Below are positions 25,455-34,676 of a DNA stretch of 64,000 nt, piece after piece. The translations under genes and the position numbers were made by a program. The stretch is from Chroococcopsis sp964623815 (GTDB taxonomy: Bacteria > Cyanobacteriota > Cyanobacteriia > Cyanobacteriales > Microcystaceae): assembly GCA_964623815.1 (NCBI GenBank), contig CAZUVR010000010.1, positions 1 through 64,000 of the forward strand, written 5' to 3'. The notes below the pieces were generated by a model that saw only the letters and a list, made by a program, of their open reading frames with translations, made no database searches and was not told the origin of the DNA. The number at the start of each line of letters is the position of its first letter. The stretch's first letter is position 1.

Positions 25455-25934
25455 CTATCGGTTAGCTTGTGCGAGTGCCCGATCGAGAGCTTCCTGGTAA
25501 TCTTTGAGATTGAAATTAGCTCGAAATTCTTGGCTGATTTTGCCGCTACCCGGTTCGATGATTGCAACGGTAGAGGGGCGGGAACGATTCGCTTTGAAGA
25601 ATTCGCTCAGCCCTAACTGAGCCGCCTTCGCCTCTGAAGCTCGGATTTGAGAGCGATCGCTGACATCGAGAACGACGAAGTTAACTCTATTACCATATTG
25701 CTTTTGTAGAGAACTCATAATCCCCTTAAGTTTCTGGCAGGAGTGACAACCCTCGGCGGAAATTTTAACCAGGGTTGGTTTTCCTTGTAATTGTTGAGCC
25801 TCAGCGTTGAGGGTTTGAGCCTGTACTGGGGGCAGGGCGATAAGAAGAGGTGATACGGCGGCGATGCTCAGCGTGGCTATCAGTCCGCCAGTTGCCAGTT
25901 TTAAGAGTAAAAGAGGGTTATGATCGTGTTTCAT
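25455..25934 (-). CDS. Secreted thioredoxin-like protein
   Basis: This 159-residue protein has an N-terminal hydrophobic signal or anchor (residues 9-35, ending PPVQAQ). A thioredoxin fold follows, with the active site EGCHSCQKLK (C63-H-S-C66) and FVVLDVSDRSQ. The CHSC centre instead of CGPC implies a different redox potential. The protein would face the periplasm or thylakoid lumen, and the CcdA-like protein encoded just downstream is its obvious electron donor. Its client is unknown; cytochrome maturation or photosystem assembly are possible by analogy with lumenal thioredoxin-like proteins. Confidence 0.88.
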   Translation of the reverse strand: MKHDHNPLLLLKLATGGLIATLSIAAVSPLLIALPPVQAQTLNAEAQQLQGKPTLVKISAEGCHSCQKLKGIMSSLQKQYGNRVNFVVLDVSDRSQIRASEAKAAQLGLSEFFKANRSRPSTVAIIEPGSGKISQEFRANFNLKDYQEALDRALAQANR

Positions 25935-26142
25935 AATTCTTCCTGTTGTCTAAGTTAGTGAAATACTGGAGGTTTTACTGAATTTTTCTCTACTTGCAGA
26001 GTGGCTTCAGCTAAGGAGAAACCAAACTGGTTAACATTAAAACATATAAACTAGCGAGTGAGGATATTTTAAGTTTGAGTTCTTTGTGGATTAACCATAA
26101 TTCCCCCTTAATGAAAAAATTCATGGCAGGTGACGATAAAAA

Positions 26143-28536
26143 ATGGAAATAATCTGGTATCTATCCGGTTCGATTCGGGAAAAACTGTTGACAACAGATA
26201 CGGGTATTGATTTCAAGATCAAGGGAAATACCCCCGATGTGGATGGCAGTAATAACTGGCGGTGTGTTCCCGTTACCGATAGCGATGGGCGGGTGATCTC
26301 TATCAAAAATGTGGAGGCGATAGCTTCGGGTGCCTCCGGCATCGAACCATCATCAGTGCGAAGCGAGCATCGTGCCTACGGCAACGCTACGGGTAGGGTA
26401 GTCCAGTACAGCAAGAAAGGTCTGGTCGTCTTCAAATTTTCTGACTCCACGAAGATAACCTTCCGGACAGAATTGGAATTCAAGGTAAGTGGTGAATACA
26501 GCATTAGCTTTCAATATCGAGACGGAAGATTACACGTAACCAAAGCCGAGCGATGCGACGGAGGCGAACGTTCATTATCGATCGCCCGCATCGATACGAC
26601 CACCTTTGAAGTCAACGACCCCTGGCGGCAGAAATTAGAAAACTCGATCTTTGATACCTATCCGGGGATTGAATTGAGTGATTTCTCCCGGCGCGGGGCC
26701 CGATTGGAGTGGTCCGGGATATTGGATGGAGTCAGGATCAGGATCGGCGGAAGATGGGGTAAAAAGGAATTAAATTTCCATCAATTCAATAGGAGTTCAC
26801 CGACCGATAGCGAGGGCCTGGAACAATCATTGGAAGTAATACCGCTAGGTGCCGCTAGAAGTATCGGCGCATCATGTTTCCTGGTATCTATCGGTAATTA
26901 CGAGATAGTCTTGGATGCCGGAATCAGGATGGGAGCAAATCCCCTACCGGATTTCAGTCACCTCGAAAACCCGGATCTCATCCTCGTTACTCACGCGCAC
27001 CAGGATCACATCGGAGCCTTACCCGTCTTACATACTATGTTCCCGGCGACACCGATGATCTCGACCCCGGCGACGAGAGAGATCGCGGATGTAATGTTAC
27101 GGGATTTTCTGAACGTACAGGAAAAGAGGGAAGAAGGTATATCTCTCTTCGACGAGGAAGATCTTGAAAATACCATCTTCTGTTTGGAAACGGAGATGCC
27201 GGGGGTGGAATTCAGCCCGTTACCCGGACTGACCGTCAAGTTCATCAACGCCGGGCATATAGTGGGGGCGGTTTGTATCTACCTGCGCTTTGGAGAGCGA
27301 TCGTTACTCTACACCGGGGATTACAACATCGCCAACAGCAGAACTACCAATGGATTAAAATTAGCCGAATTACCCCACGCCGATATGTTAATCACCGAGG
27401 CGACTTATGGAACCACATCTCATCCCTCTCGAAAAGAACAGGAGTCGGCGCTGATAAAATCCGTATTGGAAGTGATAGACGATGGTGGCAACGTATTAAT
27501 ACCAGCGTTCGCCCTAGGACGCGCCCAAGAAATATTACTCGCATTGAGGACTAATTCCCGATTTATAGATGGTAGTATTCCCATTTACGTAGATGGACTG
27601 GTGCGATCGATCACCGATGTCTTCGCTAATAATCTCGATTGGTTGCCGGAGTCGGTGAAAAATTTGATGGTCAATAGCAAGATTACCCCTTTCTTCGATG
27701 GCAAAACGATTATCCCGATCTCCGATCGGGGCGATCGACCCTTAGCGATGGCGAAACCGAGCGTTATCGTCGCCTCATCGGGTATGCTCACCGGGGGAGC
27801 GTCCGTTTACTACGCCAAAACCCTATTAGAACGCGAGAATGCCGCCGTATTCATCTCCGGCTACACCGATGAGGAATCACCCGGTAGATTGCTTCAAAAT
27901 ATCGAGCGGGGCCAGGATATAGAAATCCAGGGCGAGATCATAACAGTCAGGGCGACGATCCGTAAATTCAATCTCTCGGCGCATACCGATCGACCCGGGA
28001 TAGGACAGGTTATAAGCCGCGTCGCTCCCCGTCACCTGATCCTCATTCACGGTACACCAAGAGGATTACGAGATTTAGCAGAAACCGAAGACCTGAAGAA
28101 AAATTATATAGTTCACGTTCCCCATACCGGCGATAGGATCGAATTCGGGGTTATGCCGGAATTCATCCCGCTCCCGAGGAGCATAGAATTAACTCTTCCC
28201 AATGAGATTGAATTGGAGGTAGAAACCGATACGGACGGTACTTGGATCAGGATACCGCGAGATATTTCCAATCAAGATCCCCGGTGGCTGAAATTATTAC
28301 AGGATGGTAGCATCTCCGGTAAGTGGAACCACGATTCTCTCGTCCTGTTACCCGGTTCATCTTATTCCGTCAAAGTATCGAAAGCCGCCCGCTCGAACGT
28401 GAATTGTTGTGCCAAATGTGAATTCTTCCTAGAAAAACGGTGTGATTCCCCATCGAGTTTCCTTTACGGGCAGATAGTAGATCCGTGGGGTTGTTGTACT
28501 GAATTCATGGCGACGGGAGATGCAGCCGCACCTTAA
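26143..28536 (+). CDS. Beta-CASP metallo-beta-lactamase (RNase) with N-terminal extension and C-terminal Cys cluster
   Basis: The 797-residue product has an N-terminal region of about 225 residues that I do not recognise, then an MBL fold beginning LEVIPLGAARSIGASCF. HAHQDH at 284-289, H372 and D393 complete the zinc site. The beta-CASP/RNA-specificity part includes GRAQEILLAL, SGMLTGGASVYY, LSAHTDRPGI (H614) and LIHGTPRGL (H636). This architecture is that of CPSF73-like RNA-processing nucleases. The last 50 residues hold six cysteines (755, 756, 759, 767, 784, 785), arranged C-x2-C-x7-C-x16-C with an extra Cys beside two of them and a following TEF. That resembles an iron-sulfur (HiPIP-like) or zinc site. 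It stands alone between convergent and divergent neighbours. Confidence 0.88.
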   Translation: MEIIWYLSGSIREKLLTTDTGIDFKIKGNTPDVDGSNNWRCVPVTDSDGRVISIKNVEAIASGASGIEPSSVRSEHRAYGNATGRVVQYSKKGLVVFKFSDSTKITFRTELEFKVSGEYSISFQYRDGRLHVTKAERCDGGERSLSIARIDTTTFEVNDPWRQKLENSIFDTYPGIELSDFSRRGARLEWSGILDGVRIRIGGRWGKKELNFHQFNRSSPTDSEGLEQSLEVIPLGAARSIGASCFLVSIGNYEIVLDAGIRMGANPLPDFSHLENPDLILVTHAHQDHIGALPVLHTMFPATPMISTPATREIADVMLRDFLNVQEKREEGISLFDEEDLENTIFCLETEMPGVEFSPLPGLTVKFINAGHIVGAVCIYLRFGERSLLYTGDYNIANSRTTNGLKLAELPHADMLITEATYGTTSHPSRKEQESALIKSVLEVIDDGGNVLIPAFALGRAQEILLALRTNSRFIDGSIPIYVDGLVRSITDVFANNLDWLPESVKNLMVNSKITPFFDGKTIIPISDRGDRPLAMAKPSVIVASSGMLTGGASVYYAKTLLERENAAVFISGYTDEESPGRLLQNIERGQDIEIQGEIITVRATIRKFNLSAHTDRPGIGQVISRVAPRHLILIHGTPRGLRDLAETEDLKKNYIVHVPHTGDRIEFGVMPEFIPLPRSIELTLPNEIELEVETDTDGTWIRIPRDISNQDPRWLKLLQDGSISGKWNHDSLVLLPGSSYSVKVSKAARSNVNCCAKCEFFLEKRCDSPSSFLYGQIVDPWGCCTEFMATGDAAAP

Positions 28537-28638
28537 TTTCAAAACTAAGATATAATTCCAAAAACTCACGAGCCTGCCTGCTATAACTTAGGAAATCATG
28601 ATCGAGTAACTAACCAAAACTTTTCCCGGAGGTCTACC

Positions 28639-29958
28639 ATGACGGATTCAAGCTTTAACTTTTTTCAACACTGGTATCCGATCGCACCCCTCGAAGATCT
28701 TCCCCTTGATCGCCCGAGACGGTTCGTTCTGCTCGATCGGGGATTTGTCGTTTGGAAACCCCGGGACTCTGAAGGCTATCGGGTTTTTCTCGATGTGTGC
28801 CCCCATCGTCTCGCCCCTTTAAGTGAGGGACGCATTGATGAGAAAACAGGATGTCTGAGCTGTAGTTATCACGGTTGGGAATTCGATGAATCGGGAGATT
28901 GTACCCGTATCCCCCAATTAGAAAATCCCGAATTATTGACGAAGAATCGCAAGTTATACAGCGCCACGGCTTTACCGACGCAGGAAGCGAACGGCTTACT
29001 CTGGGTCTGGCCCGATGCGGACTCCGCTTCTATTGCGGCATCAACTCCCTTACCCCTCCCGGTGATGATAGATAGTGAATGGGGGTTTACCCAGTCATCA
29101 GTAATCCGCGACTTAGAGTACGACTGGGCAACTCTCGTGGAGAATCTTGCCGATGTGGCACACGTTCCCTTCGCTCATCACGGGATTCAGGGAAGACGCG
29201 AGCTAGCAACCCCCTTGGAGATTTCGATCACCGCATCCACTCGAGAAAGGATAGAAGCTCAAATCGATCGGCAGATCAAAACAACAATAATTTTCACCCC
29301 TCCCTGCCTCCTAGAGTACAGGTTAGATTATGGTGGCGGGAAACTGGGTGGTATAGTAGGGTATTGCATTCCGGTTTCGGCAGGGAAGTCAAGAGTAGTC
29401 GCTCAATTTCCCCGCAATTTCAGGAAGCCGCTAGAAAAATTGATACCTCGGTGGTGGGAGCATATCAGCGTAAGAAATTTCACCTTGGACGGCGATATGA
29501 TACTTCTGCACTATCAGGAATACTTGCTAAAAAAACAAGCGGAAGACAACTGGAAGAGCGCGTATAATTTAGCATCTGGTGCTGATCGGATAGTGATCGA
29601 GTTCCGCCGATGGTTTGATATTTACTGCGCGGGAAGATTACCCTGGCAGAAAAACGAGACCAGCGACGAACTACCAACGAGCGATCGCCGACAGATGCTC
29701 GATCGTTACCGTCAGCACACCTCCATCTGCGGCAGTTGTAGCAAAGCCTTAAAAAATTTCCACCGCCTAAAGGTGGCAACGCTCCTTTATTTCGCCCTCG
29801 CCGTCTCAACTGCGGCGGTACTTCCCGATAACTCCCGTGTATTGATCGGTTTGCCTCTCGTTCTGACTGCCCTATTCGGATTACTCCTTCATGTGGGCAT
29901 CAAATATTGGTTGGAACCGAAATTTTATTTTGTCGATTACGTTCACGCCGAACACTGA
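28639..29958 (+). CDS. Rieske oxygenase of the PaO/Tic55/ACD1 type
   Basis: A strong GGAGG precedes the ATG. The Rieske [2Fe-2S] site is C54-P-H56 and C75-S-Y-H78. The mononuclear iron site is in ENLADVAHVPFAHHG (D172, H175, H180). Near the C-terminus CGSC (364-367) is the redox motif typical of pheophorbide a oxygenase and Tic55 relatives, and two hydrophobic helices (375-395, 402-422) anchor it in the membrane. At 439 residues it is full length. The substrate is probably a chlorophyll-derived or other lipophilic compound, but cyanobacterial members are largely untested. Confidence 0.88.
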   Translation: MTDSSFNFFQHWYPIAPLEDLPLDRPRRFVLLDRGFVVWKPRDSEGYRVFLDVCPHRLAPLSEGRIDEKTGCLSCSYHGWEFDESGDCTRIPQLENPELLTKNRKLYSATALPTQEANGLLWVWPDADSASIAASTPLPLPVMIDSEWGFTQSSVIRDLEYDWATLVENLADVAHVPFAHHGIQGRRELATPLEISITASTRERIEAQIDRQIKTTIIFTPPCLLEYRLDYGGGKLGGIVGYCIPVSAGKSRVVAQFPRNFRKPLEKLIPRWWEHISVRNFTLDGDMILLHYQEYLLKKQAEDNWKSAYNLASGADRIVIEFRRWFDIYCAGRLPWQKNETSDELPTSDRRQMLDRYRQHTSICGSCSKALKNFHRLKVATLLYFALAVSTAAVLPDNSRVLIGLPLVLTALFGLLLHVGIKYWLEPKFYFVDYVHAEH

Positions 29959-30291
29959 AAATTAGCGCTTCGTTTCCCTCCCTATCGATGAGCCGATTGT
30001 CTAGTTTACCCGGTGTTTACTCTGGCGTGGATACCAGAACTAATTCTATGATCTAGCTAAAACAATCAATAAAGGTTCCCACTGCAATACACGAGCCACA
30101 AGTAGTAGATGATTTTTGATTAATTATTATCTCAGCAAGTTTTGAAAAATTTACCACCACCGCTAGAGTGATTAAAAGCTTAATCAATAGTAAAATTTAC
30201 TTATTAATCACATTAAATGCTTTAAAATCAAAGCTAGAAGATAAATTTCAAATTAAAATTATCCTCGCCCAAAACTTTGAAAAATTTACAG
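29959..30291. other. AT-rich intergenic region before the hydroxylase gene
   Basis: I see no supportable gene here. The word TTTGAAAAATTTAC occurs twice (around 30140 and 30277). TGATTAA...TTAATCA forms a short hairpin near 30168-30185. It may hold the promoter of the following gene and the terminator of the Rieske gene. Confidence 0.4.
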
Positions 30292-31014
30292 ATGCAGTTG
30301 ACAACTAATTTTTTTACTTATCATATAATAGCTTTTTTTGTAATCATCTTACTGAGATACTTCTTAATAGCTGGCGGTGCATATTTGCTTCTATATTTAC
30401 CTTTCAGCCAGGCTTTAATAAAACCAGAATTACAGAATCATTCCTTGCGATGGATAAAAGTTAAAAATGATATTATGCTATCGGTTATTTCGACAGCAGT
30501 ATTCGCCATCGTCGGTGCATTCGTCTGGTCGAGTTATCAGGCGGGGGGGACGCGCTTATATACTAATTTACACTGGCAAGACCTTTGGTATTTAGTGTTT
30601 AGTTATGTATTGGTTTTAATATTACAAGATACTTATTTCTATTTTACCCATCGCCTATTTCATCATCGAGCTTTATTCCATTGGTGCCATCAGGGTCATC
30701 ATCAATCACGCCATCCCACACCTTTAACATCATTCGCTTTTGACCCCCTAGAGGCGATCGTACAATCTTTATTCTTAATAGCGATCGTCTTTATCATTCC
30801 CCTACATTTGATCACCTTAGTAGCCGTATTGAGTACTATGACAGTATGGGCGGTGGTGAATCATTTAGGAGTCGAACGTTTGCCAGGAGGATTAACATTT
30901 AACTGGCTCGGTCAGTGGTTCATCGGCCCTGTTCATCACGGACAACATCATCTCAAATATACGGTGCATTACGGATTGTACTTTACCTTCTGGGATAAAT
31001 TAATGAGGACTTGA
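30292..31014 (+). CDS. Sterol desaturase/fatty acid hydroxylase family membrane protein
   Basis: This 240-residue membrane protein has the di-iron histidine boxes of the fatty acid hydroxylase superfamily: HRLFHH near residue 115, HWCHQGHHQSRHP, then HHGQHHLKYTVHYG near the C-terminus. These place two irons that use O2 to hydroxylate or desaturate a lipid; the substrate is not evident. I take ATG 30292; an in-frame TTG at 30277 is also open. The next small gene starts 4 bp after the stop, so they are probably one transcript. Confidence 0.85.
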   Translation: MQLTTNFFTYHIIAFFVIILLRYFLIAGGAYLLLYLPFSQALIKPELQNHSLRWIKVKNDIMLSVISTAVFAIVGAFVWSSYQAGGTRLYTNLHWQDLWYLVFSYVLVLILQDTYFYFTHRLFHHRALFHWCHQGHHQSRHPTPLTSFAFDPLEAIVQSLFLIAIVFIIPLHLITLVAVLSTMTVWAVVNHLGVERLPGGLTFNWLGQWFIGPVHHGQHHLKYTVHYGLYFTFWDKLMRT

Positions 31015-31018
31015 AAAA

Positions 31019-31420
31019 ATGGTTGCTAATGGAGTTACAAGATTTCCCATCCGATTCGATCTATGGTTCGCTATCCTATCTAGCCTTTTGCTGTTGCCCC
31101 CCGCCGATTCTTACGTGGAAGTCGATCGGACATGGGTTAGGGTGCGAATGAGTTGGGCGTTTCGAGCCAATTTTCCAAGATCTGCGATCGCATCTGTCGC
31201 CCTCGGGCGGGAAGTTCCTCTTAGTCGCGGGGTACATGGCTTCGCTGGACGGTGGCTGGTGAACGGCTCGGGCGAAGGTATCGTGAGTATAGACTTAAAT
31301 CCTTCTGGGCTTGGTTATCTTCTCGGTTTTCCGGTGGGATTGAAGCAAATTTTAATCAGTATTGATAATCCTGCTGATTTTATCGCATCATTATTAGATG
31401 AATCTCAAAGCACAGTTTAA
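31019..31420 (+). CDS. Small protein with one membrane segment, unknown family
   Basis: This 133-residue product starts MVANGVTRFPIRFDLWFAIL, has a hydrophobic stretch near residues 14-26, then a beta-rich domain with YVEVDRTWVRVRMSWAFRAN and LISIDNPADFIASLL. It follows the hydroxylase gene by 4 bp. The beta-strand pattern resembles small membrane-tethered PH-like domains, but I would not assign a name. Confidence 0.6.
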   Translation: MVANGVTRFPIRFDLWFAILSSLLLLPPADSYVEVDRTWVRVRMSWAFRANFPRSAIASVALGREVPLSRGVHGFAGRWLVNGSGEGIVSIDLNPSGLGYLLGFPVGLKQILISIDNPADFIASLLDESQSTV

Positions 31421-31491
31421 TTAAATATTAATTTTAATAAAATCGAAAAATAAATAAAATGGTATCAGAAAACATCTAGGATACAATCAAT

Positions 31492-32457
31492 ATGGCGATC
31501 GCTGAAAACATCACGCAACTGGTGGGACGTACCCCCCTGGTTCAACTCAACAAAATTCCTGACTCCGAAGGCGTACTAGCCAGAATCGTCGTCAAACTGG
31601 AGAGTATGAACCCCGCCGCCTCCGTTAAAGACCGTATCGCCGTCAGCATGATAGAGGATGCCGAATCTGCTGGACTGATCCACCCCGAGAAAACCATCCT
31701 CGTAGAACCCACATCGGGAAATACTGGAATTGCTCTAGCGATGGTAGCCGCAGCCAAGGGCTACAAGCTGATCTTGACGATGCCGGAAACCATGAGTTTA
31801 GAAAGACGGGCGATGTTGAAAGCTTATGGCGCACAACTAGAATTAACCCCCGGCAGCAAAGGCATGAAAGGAGCGATCGCCCGGGCGGAAGAAATCGTCA
31901 AGGAAATACCTAATGCCCATACCCTGCAGCAATTCAATAACGCGGCCAACCCGAAAGTACACCGGGAGACTACGGCAGAGGAAATTTGGGCCGATACCGA
32001 TGGCACCGTAGACATCGTTATCGGTGGAGTCGGTACGGGAGGAACTATCACTGGTGTAGCAGAAGTTTTAAAAGCTCGTTCCCCGAAAGTGCAGATAATA
32101 GCCGTAGAACCCTCTAGTAGTCCAGTACTATCTGGAGGACAACCTGGCTCGCATAAAATTCAAGGCATTGGCGCGGGCTTCATTCCGGCGATTTTTCGAC
32201 CCGAATTGATCGACGAAGTGATCACCATCGATGATGAGGATGCTTTCGCCTACTCACGCCGCTTGGCCAGAGAGGAAGGTTTATTATCGGGTATTTCAGC
32301 AGGTGCGGCAATGGCTGCAGCGGTTCGAGTCGGCAGGCGGCCCGAGAACGAAGGTAAATTAATCGTAATGATCCAGCCTTCTTTCGGTGAACGTTATCTC
32401 AGTACCCCTCTATTTAAGGATCTTAACGATCAAGAATACACCGAGTTAGGTTCCTAA
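31492..32457 (+). CDS. cysK: Cysteine synthase A (O-acetylserine sulfhydrylase)
   Basis: This 321-residue PLP enzyme has the lysine in NPAASVKDRI (K46), the substrate loop TSGNTGIALA and the phosphate-binding GTGGTITG. It makes cysteine from O-acetylserine and sulfide. A paralogue at 59439 is strikingly similar, with the same motifs and length, so the genome has at least two copies. The start ATG lies in ATGGCGATCGCTG, a HIP1 octamer. It is followed after about 100 bp by an unrelated exported protein gene. Confidence 0.93.
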   Translation: MAIAENITQLVGRTPLVQLNKIPDSEGVLARIVVKLESMNPAASVKDRIAVSMIEDAESAGLIHPEKTILVEPTSGNTGIALAMVAAAKGYKLILTMPETMSLERRAMLKAYGAQLELTPGSKGMKGAIARAEEIVKEIPNAHTLQQFNNAANPKVHRETTAEEIWADTDGTVDIVIGGVGTGGTITGVAEVLKARSPKVQIIAVEPSSSPVLSGGQPGSHKIQGIGAGFIPAIFRPELIDEVITIDDEDAFAYSRRLAREEGLLSGISAGAAMAAAVRVGRRPENEGKLIVMIQPSFGERYLSTPLFKDLNDQEYTELGS

Positions 32458-32559
32458 CTCCATCAGGAAGTATCAGCTTAATCTTGACAATAATACTGTA
32501 TATCGCTAGACTTACTGTACTTTAGGTTCGAGCAGTTTGTTAATTACTGAGGAATTACC

Positions 32560-33198
32560 ATGACGAATATCTTAAAAGATCTCAAAAACCGGGCTTTGAG
32601 CCTAGCTGTATCCTTTATCGCTGCCGGCTTGCTTCTATTTTTAAGTTGTGAGGCGATCGCGGTTCCCGTAACGGCTGCGCCAGCCCGCGCGGTGGAAACA
32701 GCACCAGTACCAGTAAAGAATGAATTTATATTACCCGAGCCGATCGAAAAGGCTAAGCTCACCTATGAAAGAACAGTACAGAAGACTAATGAGGTCATAG
32801 AAGGACTGAAAGCTCAATTAGCCTTGCCTTCACCGAACAAAAACATCATCGAAGATCAACAGGATGATTTAGAAAACGTCGCCGATAAATTTAACGATCT
32901 ATCGGAAAAAATAGGTAAATTAGGTAAAAATCTTTTCTATGGCGCTTCCTCTACTGTAAGCGAAGCCGTACAGAAAAACCTCCTTTCTCTCAAGCAGGGT
33001 TTGGATAACGCATCGGAAACCCTAGATATACTCGCGGATGATACGGAAAGAGCCAAAAAGGGAGCTTCTCCATTCCTGAAAAATCGCATCGATCAGGGGA
33101 TTAATGCAGTACAAGAAAGCTTACAAACAAGCGATCAGGCTATAAAGGATCTCGTTTCTTCCATTAAAGCCGAACTGCAAAAACAGCCTAAAGCTTAA
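32560..33198 (+). CDS. Exported or membrane-anchored helical protein, unknown function
   Basis: The 212-residue protein has an N-terminal signal or anchor (residues 12-34, ending SCEAIAVPVTA). From about residue 60 it becomes a largely alpha-helical, charged coiled-coil-like domain: TVQKTNEVIEGLKAQLA, DDLENVADKFNDLSEKIGKL and LKQGLDNASETLDILADD. I do not recognise a family with a known role. The STRR repeat follows its stop immediately. Confidence 0.7.
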   Translation: MTNILKDLKNRALSLAVSFIAAGLLLFLSCEAIAVPVTAAPARAVETAPVPVKNEFILPEPIEKAKLTYERTVQKTNEVIEGLKAQLALPSPNKNIIEDQQDDLENVADKFNDLSEKIGKLGKNLFYGASSTVSEAVQKNLLSLKQGLDNASETLDILADDTERAKKGASPFLKNRIDQGINAVQESLQTSDQAIKDLVSSIKAELQKQPKA

Positions 33199-33353
33199 TT
33201 AGGGGGGTTGGGAATTGGGAATTAGGGATTGGTCAATCAACTCCAACCCCCAACTCCTAACCCCTAACTCCTAACCCCTAACTCCCACTTTTAGGTAATT
33301 AGGAAATGATTGGTCAATCCCTATCCCCGACTCCTAACCCCTAACTCCTACTT
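33199..33353. repeat. STRR-like heptamer array, two hairpin-forming blocks
   Basis: G-rich words (GGGTTGGGAATTGGGAATTAGG) are followed by CCCCAACTCCTAACCCCTAA and ACTCCTAACCCCTAACTCC. The first block pairs with the second. ATTGGTCAATC occurs twice (near 33224 and 33309). The array is about 155 bp. It is a known kind of cyanobacterial repeat, between two genes transcribed toward each other. Confidence 0.85.
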
Positions 33354-33809
33354 TTACTCGAAAGTCATCAAATTAGTAATCAGTAAATCGGGACTGGTGG
33401 CGACGAAATAGATAATACCGCTACCGAGGATGACTATGGCTAAACTGAAGAGTAACACCCAGCGATCGGCAGGTTCATAAGTATCATCATCAATATCCCG
33501 CCTGACCGAAAAATAATGTCCAGTACTTAAAAATACTGTCAGCAAGCCTACTAAAGTGAAGATTAAACCAAGTTTCCAACCGTAGCCAGGGCGCGGTGTC
33601 ATGGGCGGATGAAAAGAGCGTAGACGGAGGATGACCATCCCAAATCCCATCAAGGCGATCGCTGTTCGCATCCAGGATAGGTAGGTGCGTTCGTTAGCGA
33701 GATGATCGCGCACCCGATTGGGGTTAACTTTTTTCGGTGAGGGGGGTTCTTTAGTTTGAATCACTGGTCGATCGCTCTGGCAGAATGGGGATAAACACTT
33801 CTTGCTCAA
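33354..33809 (-). CDS. DUF202/YidH family small membrane protein
   Basis: This 151-residue protein has RDHLANERTYLSWMRTAIAL (the DUF202 signature) near residue 37. Three hydrophobic helices follow (about 48-62, 80-97, 118-135). The short N-terminal cytoplasmic tail holds several prolines and lysines. DUF202 members have no firmly known role. A second copy sits at 36751 beside a prohibitin gene. It lies 48 bp behind a CadD-type gene on the same strand and is probably part of that operon. Confidence 0.85.
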   Translation of the reverse strand: MSKKCLSPFCQSDRPVIQTKEPPSPKKVNPNRVRDHLANERTYLSWMRTAIALMGFGMVILRLRSFHPPMTPRPGYGWKLGLIFTLVGLLTVFLSTGHYFSVRRDIDDDTYEPADRWVLLFSLAIVILGSGIIYFVATSPDLLITNLMTFE

Positions 33810-33857
33810 ATATATTACTATATGTCAATCGGATAATAGTCTAATCTGGAACAGATT

Positions 33858-34544
33858 TTAAGATGGCTCCGAGTCTCGATTTTGCTTCGGCACTACCCAG
33901 AGATAGCTAACCCCGAGGGCCAAAAGTGCCAGGGGAATACTTTCCTTAACGATAAAAACGCCTAAACCGATCAGCACACAGGGGACGAACGTACTCCCAC
34001 GACTGGTAATTAGGTTGGCGACGGCGGGCAGACTAGTTAATTTATAAGCGACGATACACCAGACTCCGACGAGAAAGAAAAAAATACTCACGGTGGTGAA
34101 CAAGCCCGGTAAAGAGGAACCGGCGAAGAGAGGAACGTAGATCCCAATATTATCGCTACCGTTAGCTACCGTCAGGGCGGCTACCCCGCAGGTTTGAGGG
34201 GAGAGCCATTTGCTGAAGGGGTTTTGATCCGCACCTTCTAAATCTAGTTCGGGATTTTCTTCTTCTTCCTCTTCCCCTTTTAAAATAGCGAGTATACCTA
34301 ATATGACAGGTACTAATCCTAAATAACGAATCCATTCGGGGGGGATGAAAGTAGTACCCAAAAAACCTGTCAGACTGGCGGCCACGAGAAGACCAAAACC
34401 CAGATACTGCCCTAAAACGATATGACGGAGGCGGAAAACTTGACCCGATTGCGAGAAGAGAATCGTTAATATGAATATATCGTCCAGATTGGTAGCCACA
34501 AATGCCGTTACTGCCGTTACTACCGTCGTTGTAATCCAGCTCAT
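33858..34544 (-). CDS. CadD-family transporter (second paralogue)
   Basis: The 228-residue protein has AFVATNLDDIFILTILFSQ at the N-terminus and TVANGSDNIGIYVPLFAGS in the middle, the same two signatures as the 9638 gene. There are about six hydrophobic helices and an acidic cytoplasmic loop (ILKGEEEEEENPELDLEGA), which is a natural place to bind cations. It is 48 bp from the DUF202 gene downstream and 132 bp from the third CadD gene upstream. Substrate unknown; cadmium or another divalent cation is suggested by the family name only. Confidence 0.85.
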   Translation of the reverse strand: MSWITTTVVTAVTAFVATNLDDIFILTILFSQSGQVFRLRHIVLGQYLGFGLLVAASLTGFLGTTFIPPEWIRYLGLVPVILGILAILKGEEEEEENPELDLEGADQNPFSKWLSPQTCGVAALTVANGSDNIGIYVPLFAGSSLPGLFTTVSIFFFLVGVWCIVAYKLTSLPAVANLITSRGSTFVPCVLIGLGVFIVKESIPLALLALGVSYLWVVPKQNRDSEPS

Positions 34545-34676
34545 CTTTTTGCCTCAGATATTTACCTCAAGATATTAATCTATCTACGGGGGGTAGCAGT
34601 AGGTAATTAAGCTTTTTTCCTATCGGAAATTGGGAAATAGGGGTTACATAATAAGCCTCGACTCCCGCGACTCAGG

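Noticed and set aside
33199..33353. CRISPR-like tandem array
   Set aside because: The units are degenerate heptamers without unique spacers of constant length. This is an STRR-type repeat.
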